From NCBI GenBank assembly GCA_018524725.1, contig JAEUWP010000477.1, positions 1 to 40,016 of the forward strand: 40,016 nt of DNA, written 5' to 3'. This stretch comes from Podaxis mareebaensis (lineage: Eukaryota > Basidiomycota > Agaricomycetes > Agaricales > Agaricaceae). A program made the translations under genes and the position numbers. This document shows, one piece after another, positions 32,180-40,016 of this stretch. Within the stretch, counting starts at the first letter, position 1, and every line of letters begins with the position of its first letter. The notes beneath the pieces were generated by a model. That model did not search any database. It was not told where the DNA came from and saw only the letters and a program-made list of their open reading frames with translations.

Positions 32180-33362
32180 ATGTCAGTCATTTTCCAGATA
32201 CCGATATTTAGGATCGGGATTGTCTTCGTCTCTAGTATGCTTTATGGTGCCTTCTTGATTTTATTCGTACTATCTGCGATCATCCTGCACCAACAATACA
32301 AGACGGCCAAGGTATCAGGATCGCCTAGTACGAGCATATACTTGACGTTCAGCTATATGATGTTTGCTGTGTTGACTACTGTCAGAGGAAGCTTATCATT
32401 CATCTCGCCAATGACTTGCTAACACAACTTTTAGGTTTGGGTGTTCTCCGCCATAATGTGTTTCAACCCTCGCATTACCAACGTCGACTTGAGCGTCCGG
32501 TATTATAATTCCTTCATGTTTTCGCAGCATATCATCGGGTATCTCGCGAACTTCATTGGTGACCTCGTCATGGTAAATCTTAGCTACCTATGCACTAGTT
32601 GCGCATTGTCTCACCTCTCACCAGGTTTACCGGCTTTACGTGATCTGGGATCAAAGTGTTATCCTCTATATCACCGCTATTCTGGGACTTGCCGCAGTCG
32701 GTAAGGCCTTGCTGATGACCATCAATGATATCATCATTAAACACCGACTTTAGGTCTGACACTCTCGGTAGTTGTGCGCTACTCAAGGGATGGTTTGATT
32801 TTCATGATTCCCAATGTTGTCCTTGTGGGGCTATCAATTAGGCAGGTGCCACAGACTTTATTAGACACCAAAACCAACCCACGCATAGCGTCAACGTAAC
32901 ATCGACACTACTTATAACCTGGAGGGTATGGAAACGGCATGAGCTCACAAGGGCTGTTGGTGGCGAAAAGATCATATTTGTTGGTATCCGGCAGGCATTT
33001 TCATCGGTGGTACTCGCGCATCTCACTCGCGGTTTCAGCGACTCTTGGCCATCATCGTCGAAAGTTCCGCTCTCTACACGTAAGTATCTCTTCCCGATAT
33101 GATCTCAGCAGATTGTAATCTCTAACTTAATAGCATTAGAGCTTGGATGCTCTGCTTTCTTGTCACACATTTTGCAAGTCCTCCCCTCTCACAAGTCTTT
33201 CTCTATGGTTCACCCCACGTCGCGGGGGTTGCCTCGATGCTCATCAATGTCCGCGTGGGCCTCGGTTGGGCAGTGGGAAAAGAGGAACGTTTCATCAATT
33301 CAGTACATGGTTCGGCATTTGTCGGCGGCCTCGGCCATGATTCTGGCTCTCCGAACTTCTGA
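32180..33362 (+). CDS. Seven-helix membrane protein, tandem paralogue A
   Basis: Predicted 285 aa from seven exons: 32180-32380, 32435-32572, 32625-32700, 32754-32841, 32889-32979, 33039-33079 and 33140-33362. Intron 4 (32842-32888, 47 nt) appears to have a GC donor; its position and phase 2 match copies B and C. The protein has about seven hydrophobic helices, starting IVFVSSMLYGAFLILFVL. It carries motifs of a large agaric family of uncharacterised seven-helix proteins: VYRLYVIW after helix 3, STLLITWRVWKRHELTRAVG after helix 5, LLAIIVESSALYTAW in helix 6 and VAGVASMLINVRVGLGW in helix 7. No ligand or partner is known; a receptor-like role is inferred from topology only. It lies head-to-tail with copies B and C. 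The frame is open throughout after splicing. Confidence 0.78.
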
Positions 33363-33766
33363 AAAGATGGGGTACATTATCTGGTTAAGCAACGATCAAT
33401 GTAGAGCTCTTTCGTCTCGCATATTTATATCTTATTATCATGTAACACCGCACGATTTGGAACCTATGACATTGCCTCTGGACGTTCTGGCTCCCATTAT
33501 ATCTCTACCCTGAGTGATGCATTGATTATCTGGGCTCTCCGAGGTGGAAACAATTGTGGCTAGGTTTTCGAACGGCAGTTCCTCTTCGTTAGTTGTTCAT
33601 CACTCGTTGCACGCAACGAAGTAACATTACGATGATTTCATCTATTCGAGCTGAGCGATGATACATCCATGACAGCTATTCCTGCAAGTAGTGCTGAGCA
33701 TCCAGTCCCACGGATGAAGAGATTTATAAGAACTATGTTTGCTTTCAAGGGAAGTGAATCCTGGCT
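33363..33766. other. Spacer between membrane-protein copies A and B
   Basis: 404 bp with the 3' flank of copy A and the promoter of copy B. No gene or clear motif was recognised. Confidence 0.5.
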
Positions 33767-35013
33767 ATGCAGCTCCCATTCTCTTCCCCGCTAACAAACG
33801 TCGGCGTGCTCTTCATTGCTAGTATGCTATATGGCGCCTTCCTTATTCTATTCATCCTTTCTACACTCGTGCTGCATCATCAATGCAAACAGAACAAATG
33901 TCGTTCATCCGGACGTACTGGTACCATAATTTACCTTACCCTCGGCTACCTCCTTTTCAGCATTATCACGACGGTGTGCCGACTTTCCCATTCGGCGTCT
34001 CATCAAATTGTGACATTTATTGCATAAAACGTATTCCAGAGCTGGATTCTCTCTTGGATAATGTTCGCGCACCCGAACCTGGTAACAGGGGGACAAGTGC
34101 ATCACGATCCTCAAAAATCCGTTTTTCTCCAGATACAGCTATACAATGGCAATGTAGCCATATTTGTTGCGGACCTTATCTTGGTGTGGCCATCTGTGTA
34201 ACCGTGGGCCTAACTTCGAAGTAATCTATTCTATATTCCCAGGCGTATCGCCTATACATCATATGGGAGCGGCCGAAGATTGTGTTTTGGGGAAGTATAA
34301 TCGGAGCTCTTACTTATGCAGGTACGCCCATAGAATGAGGGTATACCATACATTCCCACAACCATTTGCAGGATTTTTCTTTGGTGACATTGTTTACTAC
34401 ACCAGGCATAAGCATACTTGGGAGGAGGGTACTATTGTCCTGTCCTCGCTCAATCTCGGGTACCTCTTCCTCATAGGGTTCTTGCCATGATATTTACTGA
34501 GCTGACTGGCTCCAGCACCACCATCACTACGACGGCACTGATCTCATACAAAATATGGAAAAATAATAGGCTCACCCGAGCTCTGGGCGACCAGAAAATA
34601 ATTATCGTATGTGTTCTTTTTTCTGGCATCCTTTCGAAGTGTCAAGGGACTGATGAATGATGATCTATAGAGGGTGATTGCTATTCTTATTGAAAGTGCC
34701 GCTCTTCATACGTAGGTTACCATCATTCTCTCCAACGTGTCATCAAATCATCTCAACAACGTCGCGTTTCCGTTTCCCAAGGGTGTGGATGGTACTGTTC
34801 TTGGTCTTCCACCTTGTGGACAGGACTGCTTCTTATCTAGTACTATACGGTGCTCCTGCAGTCGCAGGCATTGCAACTACTCTGGTGAATGTCCGTGTCG
34901 GGCTTGGATGGGCAGTAGGAGAGGAGGGCCGGTCAGTCCGCACTTTTAATCGCTCGTCTATCAACTCCCCAGGTTTGCCGAGTTATGCCACAAGTGTGGC
35001 AGAATCTGCATAA
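33767..35013 (+). CDS. Seven-helix membrane protein, tandem paralogue B
   Basis: Predicted 299 aa from seven exons: 33767-33973, 34040-34183, 34243-34321, 34372-34477, 34516-34606, 34671-34711 and 34782-35013. Intron positions and phases (0, 0, 1, 2, 0, 2) are the same as in copies A and C. Shared motifs include VGVLFIASMLYGAFLILFIL (helix 1), AYRLYIIWERPKIV, ISYKIWKNNRLTRALGDQKI, VIAILIESAALHTVW and AVAGIATTLVNVRVGLGWAV (helix 7). The loop after helix 4 diverges most between copies. Intron 4 is only 38 nt (34478-34515, donor GTTCTT), unusually short. The last acceptor is AAG rather than the common CAG/TAG. No frameshift is needed, so the gene looks functional. Function unknown. Confidence 0.78.
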
Positions 35014-35519
35014 ATAGAGAGACGCCAAGGCAATCGGATCCAACATTCGACCGGAGATTGATATATGTACATAGCCTACGACACCTTTATATATGCCTAA
35101 TCCTTACACGCGTGTCAGAAACCGAGATACTACCTAAGTCCCTACGAAACATCATGGTTTACCTCACGTTTGGCAGGGGGTTGTGCAATGGATTTCCCGG
35201 TCAAATTTTCTTCACTACTACGCGATTATGCATCTGCGCTCAAAGGTGGATAGAACTGCTACCGAGCCGCCAATTTCCCCTCTTCTCTCACTCTCCCCTC
35301 AAGCAATTTGAATCTTTCACGGACAAACCCGTACACATTTGGTCTTTGGCTTTGATTGCCCATCAGCAGTTAATTGAACTGATTCTTGATGATCATTGCC
35401 TACTCCATGACGACAATGACATGCTAGTGAGCAATCAGTCCAACATTTCGCTCTTCTCCTCACGATTCAAATGCATAAGCTCTCGAGGACTGTAGTTCTC
35501 ATGTCCCTTCGTAGCTCCC
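35014..35519. other. Spacer between membrane-protein copies B and C
   Basis: 506 bp. An open frame at 35058-35495 plus (about 145 codons) overlaps it but has no hydrophobic helix pattern or family resemblance, so it is not called. No repeat was seen. Confidence 0.45.
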
Positions 35520-36802
35520 ATGTCTCTGCTTTCTTCCCTCATGAACCACATTTATGATAGTGTTGGAATTCTCTTCGTCAGCAGCTCGCTTTATGGGGCG
35601 TTTTTGGTGCTATTCATCATCTCGTCATTCGTTCTCCATCGTCAGGTCACGCCGACAAAGTGGAACTCATCTGGGCCAGGGGGAACGTCAATATACTTGA
35701 TGCTGGGCTACTTGCTTTTCTTTACGATCACCCTGGTCTGTCTTCTCTATTTCAGGTTATCGTCAATATGGGCGTCTCAGCCTGAAAACATCTTCGCAGA
35801 GCTGGGTTCTTTCCTGGATTGCTGTCATTAAGCCTAGCATTGCCATTGCAGGACCAAACCAGTGGCGCATTCTGATGTTCATACAGAATGTTGTTGGATG
35901 GTCTGCTATCCTGGTCGCGGATTGGATATTGGTAATAACATCAAGTATTTATGGAATCAAGTTCTGACACACAAGGAAAATGTTGCCAGGCGTTTCGTCT
36001 TTATATTATCTGGGAAAAGAAGAAAGCAATTCTATGGGCCGCGGCAGTTATGACCATTGGCTATCTAGGTGGGAAAAAGGACTAGATTCACCACCCAGGG
36101 TATTAACTTCAATTCAACCTAGTGATAATGATACGAGAAGTAATATTTCATATCCAGATGCAGGGCATCTTACGAGATGGGATCAAGAGCTTGGTGGTGA
36201 TCTCACTTTGGTAAGAGAGCCTGCCTTGTTGTTTTAGGTGCACTTACTCAGATCTATTTCTGGTGATAGCATGAATATTTTTGTCACTGCAGCAATAATA
36301 TGGAATCTATGGAAGAAGACCAGACTGACAAGGGCTTTGGGAGGTTGGAGGACTCTAATGGTATGCTACAGCTTGTTTTATCTGGTTGCCACAGAGCTCT
36401 AGTATACTAACATTCCTAAGAAAATCATGGCCATTCTCATTGAAAGTGCTGCACTGTACATGTGAGTTAATCTGATTGTGCACACCATTACCACAGACCT
36501 TATCTCTTCACAGGATTTGGATGCTTATTTATCTAATCCTATACTTTATGAGGTGCTCAAGCTCACACATTTTATTGTATGGGTCCCCTGAAATTGCTGG
36601 GATTGCAACTACCCTCATCAATGTCAGGATTGGCCTAGGTTGGGCAGCAGGGGAAGAAGGAAGGATTACCTATTCTTTGTATGATTCTGCCTTTGTTGAA
36701 CCTGATGGAGCCAGTGTATCAGAGTCACTTGGAGTGCATGTGCATGATCAGGCATGTAGAGTGGGGGAAAGGGAGGACTGCATATCTGTGGAAAGGGTGT
36801 AG
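35520..36802 (+). CDS. Seven-helix membrane protein, tandem paralogue C, 3' half CpG-free
   Basis: Predicted 311 aa from seven exons: 35520-35735, 35800-35931, 35990-36068, 36123-36210, 36270-36360, 36421-36461 and 36514-36802, with the same phases as copies A and B. Motifs: VGILFVSSSLYGAFLVLFII, AFRLYIIWEKKKAI, IIWNLWKKTRLTRALGG, IMAILIESAALYMIW and EIAGIATTLINVRIGLGWAA. The C-terminal tail (about 55 residues) is the longest of the three. Exons 1-3 contain normal CpG dinucleotides. From late exon 4 onward none remain, and all later Arg codons are AGA/AGG, yet the frame stays open. This marks the edge of the CpG-depleted block. The gene may be transcriptionally affected by the neighbouring methylated-type DNA. 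Confidence 0.75.
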
Positions 36803-36957
36803 AAAACATGGTAGTGAGTATACTGGAACCTTGAGTATCCTAAGAAATACTTGCTGTTGGACTTAGTCCTTTATGTACAATTCTCATTCACATGGTTCTT
36901 TCCTTATTTGTTACCTTTATTTAAACCTTCTTTGTTACAAATATTCTGAACTCTGAG

Positions 36958-37122
36958 ATGACTAAGGAGCCTGAGGAGACTGAAGCAGAAGAATTTGAGG
37001 AATGGGAATTGATGAACCATAGGATGGCTAATCTGTGGCAAGAAATGACAGAACTGTGACAATTGATTGACTGAGAGATGTGTGAGAAGATCTACAAAGC
37101 ATGCAGGTTCCATGGAGTTTAG
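36958..37122 (+). pseudogene. Decayed coding fragment with in-frame TGA codons
   Basis: A frame from ATG 36958 starts with a strongly acidic stretch (KEPEETEAEEFEEWELM) and then continues in the same frame through two TGA codons at 37057 and 37072 to a TAG at 37120. TGA is what CGA (Arg) becomes when its CpG is deaminated, so both stops fit the CpG loss of this block. No family was recognised; a transposon origin is inferred from context. Confidence 0.35.
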
Positions 37123-37777
37123 TTTCCTTATGATGATGACTTGTGATCTAAACTTACTTCTTCTATTCTTAGACATTTGTACTATATTTATCTTAGTATG
37201 ATTTTCATCTCCTTCATAACATTTCTGCCTACCTGTTCTATGATTACTCTTGCAGACTTTTTTGTAGTTTCAGTCTTATGCACAAGTATGTCAGTTCATA
37301 CCAACTGTATGCTTTATGCCAGATTTCCTACATGTATGTACAATTTGATCTACTTCCTTTAGTAGATAGTCAAACTCTTATATGTACTCCACCTGGATAT
37401 GTAGATTAGCCAAGTCTAATCTTAATGCTGTGTTACACTCCTTAACCTTGTGTTGAGCCTCCCCTCTTTGCCTTTGATAGTCAAGTCTCCCTCTCTGGTA
37501 TCTTTCTAGTGTCTGTCCCACAGAGTGAGTGATCTATATGAGTTCACTGCTTAGAGACAATATGAATTGCCACTTGAGGTTAAACTACTGAGAATAGAGT
37601 CAGTGGAGCAGGCCCTTCTAACCCATATGGGACAAGGCTCACCTACTCACCTTTACTACAAGGATGGCCTCCAGCTTAGACACTGCTTAGGCAAAGAAGA
37701 AACCTTGTAACATCAAGATTAGACTTCCCTCATGTACCCTATCCCATGTTGTATCCCATCTATTCCAACTATTCACT

Positions 37778-37894
37778 CTCATTGCTTTGTGTTATGCCTA
37801 TAGTCACCCTGAGGTTCTCATTGCTTCACACTATGCCATTGGGACATTGTTGGTTCTCATTGCTTCATGCTGTGCCTTAATGACACCAAACCCC
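37778..37894. repeat. Three tandem units of a 39-bp repeat
   Basis: The phrase CTCATTGCTT followed by a variable hexamer-like part and TGCC recurs at 37778, 37817 and 37856, spaced exactly 39 bp. The second halves of the units have diverged strongly. Differences between units are largely TG against CA at the same place. Confidence 0.65.
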
Positions 37895-39261
37895 CCACCC
37901 CTTTGACTGTAATATACCTGCTTATTGCTCTAGCAGGAAGCTTGTAATACATCCACTCAACACTTGGTGGTCTGTCAAAGAAGACTTTTGACTGTAAATC
38001 ACATCACTGTTTGTCAAGGTGGAAGGTTCTCAGTCCTCAGAAATTGTAACAAGGCATTCTTGATCATCAGAAATCAAACCCAGTAGTTCCTGATTAACCA
38101 AAATCAACAACTCTTTATCATATGACTAGCAATTTATTTATTCAGAATCATTGTCTTTTTAGACTTCATTGGCCAATATTTTCTCTTCCTCTATCCCATC
38201 TATTGTCTGCCTAATTTCCAAAGAACTCCAATACCTTCACCTTACTCCCTTGCAAACACAAGTGTTAATCCAAGCCCTCCTGGAAAGAAACCTTGTTGAA
38301 TGTCCTACCACTTCTCCACTCCCATCACCATATCAGGAGATGCTGCTATATTACTTGATAGAGTCAGAGGTGAAGATGCAAGAGTTGGATCAGACAGTAG
38401 CAACAAAACCCTGGTATGTCTCAGTTACCAAGATCACCATTGTATCTCCAGTCAGAGCAAGATCACCCTCAAGGAGAACTCAATCCCTCAAAATTAGTGA
38501 AGTCACACCCTGGAACCCTCTCACTGCTCTTAAAAGAAGAAAAGCTGTTACTTAGGCACAGTATGGTCATCATGCCAGTATGGAGAGATACTGTCTTAAG
38601 ACAACCTGACACTATTAAGTTCCTGAAGCAGAACACCCATCTGTTCACCTGAGTGAACTAGAGGCTGGTTGGAGATCTCACAGGGACTGTCAAGGGAGAG
38701 ATACAACTTGTAAGGTTGCAGGCTACTCCATTGATTTAGCTGTTATGCCAGTTATCCTGTCAAGGCAGGTAGAGCTCTCACATGGCAAGAAGATAAAGCA
38801 GAAGGCAGACCTGCTATTCTCATGCTATGTACAAATGATTGTAAAGCTAAGTTCTACTTACTTTACAAGCTACCTAAATACTAGAGTGATTACTGTTCTA
38901 CATATCCTGATTGAGATACACCTAACTACTTTGGTGTTCTATTTATACTAGACCAAGCCCAAGGTAAGATGATCTACTGAAAGAGGACTATTACTATACA
39001 GAGTATCACTGAGTCTGAGTACTAAATATAGTATGACTTCAAGGATCTAAGGTACAGCCAATGACTAAGGCATGAGTCAAGATGAAGATAGGAGAGAACA
39101 TGGAATGATAGAGATGGGAGGAGGGACAGCCAGTGATGATGCAGAAGGAATGAGAAGTGGTATGGGTGATGACAGAGATAAGAAGAGTGTAATATTATTT
39201 CCTTTGTGTAATTGAATTTTGGATTAATTTATTTATAGTAAGTGTTGATTTTAGTGAGATG

Positions 39262-39606
39262 TTATTTGGATTGATTTTGAATGGGGACATTGTTTGTTGT
39301 GACATGCTGTCCCTCAGTTTGTTTCATGATGGGGTTGAAGGTATACTCAGTAGTGGTATTTTCTAAGGCTCCATGGTCATGGGGAATAGGTCACAAAATA
39401 AGGGTGAAAGTGTCTTTGTACAACATATTCTGTTGTCCTTGCTGTCCAAGAGTCAGAGTGTTGGTGAGAAACTGGACATGCTTCTTGGCTTCTTTATATG
39501 TGGGGCCATTGACAGGGGATTGATATCAAGAGGGAATGACAGGAGTTTGAGGACATTGAATGCACTGCCATGAGTGGTGATTTTGTCCTTGACAGAATTG
39601 GCACAT
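39262..39606 (-). pseudogene. Gag-like retrotransposon remnant with CCHC zinc knuckle
   Basis: On the minus strand the codons at 39603-39562 read CQFCQGQNHHSWQC, an exact CX2CX4HX4C zinc knuckle as found in Gag nucleocapsid domains of retrotransposons. The same frame runs on to a TAA at 39264-39262, broken only by TGA codons at 39528 and 39393. Both could derive from CGA by CpG deamination. Downstream text (EAKKHVQFLTNTLTLGQQGQ) is Gln-rich, as in Gag C-terminal regions. No protease or polymerase motif was found nearby, so the element class (Ty3 or Ty1 type) is open. Confidence 0.5.
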
Positions 39607-39607
39607 G

Positions 39608-39622
39608 TTTTTTTTTTTTTTT
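39608..39622. repeat. Homopolymer T tract
   Basis: A run of 15 T directly borders the Gag-like remnant (a poly-A on its strand). It could be a slippage tract or the trace of a poly-A insertion. A GAAA-type microsatellite follows near 39706-39726. Confidence 0.6.
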
Positions 39623-40016
39623 AAATCAACATTTATTGCAATAGACTAGCTACTACAAATGGGTGCATGGTAGAAGTTTTAAGAGCCGAAATCTATAGAT
39701 AAGAGAAAGAAATAGAAAGAAAGAAAGTAGGAGGAGAATGAAGAGGTGAGTGAGGGGGCTAGCAATGAGGCAACCAACACAAGATATGATGTACAACTAG
39801 TCAAACAGAGAGGAAGAAAAGAGATGAAGTAGAAGAGGCAGAGGGAAGATGGAGCTAGCTAGAGGCAAGCATACATATGAGAGGAGAAAAGACCCTTTAG
39901 TGAACATCTGGAGTGCCATGTAGAGCCAGCCTCTCTCATTGATGGGGCAGCAAATGGATTACTATAGAATATAACAGATAAAGGTGATAATGTGAAGTGA
40001 AATATAAAATAGTATT

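Larger units (their letters stand above)
36175..39686. other. CpG-free block, decayed transposon-like DNA
   Basis: From after the CpG at 36173-36174 to the CpG at 39687-39688 I found no CpG on reading every line, including line joins. After 39688 none appears to the window end. The preceding 36 kb has frequent CpG. The block is rich in TpG and CpA, as expected from deamination of methylated CpG. It holds the 3' half of membrane-protein gene C and, beyond 36803, no intact gene, only decayed coding traces, a 39-bp repeat and a Gag-type knuckle. An old, heavily methylated mobile element is the likely source; its ends are not visible. Confidence 0.85.

Noticed and set aside
35058..35495. Open frame of 145 codons between membrane-protein copies B and C
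   Set aside because: No helix pattern like the neighbours, no family, and no supporting splice sites.
37778..37894. CRISPR-like array
   Set aside because: Only three degenerate units with direct 39-bp period and no conserved spacer structure, in a eukaryotic genome.
36803..40016. Foreign or contaminant sequence joined by misassembly
   Set aside because: The change in CpG content occurs inside gene C, whose exons on both sides match the same paralogue family and splice in frame, so the sequence is continuous.

Overview
The window is nuclear DNA from a filamentous basidiomycete, most likely a mushroom-forming Agaricomycete. The evidence is the gene density, the very short introns (mostly 47-70 bp), genes on both strands with divergent promoters only 100-270 bp long, and several families typical of agaric genomes: F-box/LRR proteins, a CAP10/GT90 glycosyltransferase and a tandem seven-helix membrane protein family. 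The species cannot be named from the sequence. Exons were joined by hand using GT/GC-AG sites, reading frame and protein-family conservation; no transcript evidence was available.

Layout. Positions 1-3385 hold two related LRR-type genes on the minus strand, the first cut by the window edge. Positions 4393-7390 hold a divergent housekeeping pair, the ribosome-biogenesis factor SURF6/Rrp14 (-) and the PP2A activator PTPA (+). They share a 99-bp promoter containing a telomere-like repeat. An intronless F-box gene (7906-9498) follows, then a 2-kb gene-poor stretch. Positions 11516-16235 hold two minus-strand genes, a degenerate 2OG-oxygenase-like protein and a GT90 glycosyltransferase; the latter is divergent from an inositol-type sugar transporter (16501-18754). 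A second divergent housekeeping pair follows: a carnosine N-methyltransferase-like enzyme (-) and the splicing factor ISY1 (+). After a poorly coding stretch come a UbiA prenyltransferase, an intron-containing tRNA-Ala(CGC) and a large FHA/AT-hook chromatin-type protein (28246-31649, -).

The right end is the accessory part. Three tandem paralogous seven-helix membrane protein genes (32180-36802, +) share the same seven-exon structure and intron phases. The DNA then changes character: from about 36175 to 39686 there is not one CpG dinucleotide, and only one up to the end of the window. This CpG-free block starts inside the third membrane-protein gene, whose reading frame is still open. It also contains decayed transposon-like coding DNA, including a Gag-type CCHC zinc knuckle and in-frame TGA codons. 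The best explanation is long-term cytosine methylation and deamination (a RIP-like or methylation-decay process) of a transposon that has spread into a neighbouring gene.

The genes do not form one pathway. The core genes act in ribosome assembly, phosphatase control, splicing and methyl transfer. The accessory genes act in cell-surface glycosylation, transport, prenylation and probably membrane sensing.
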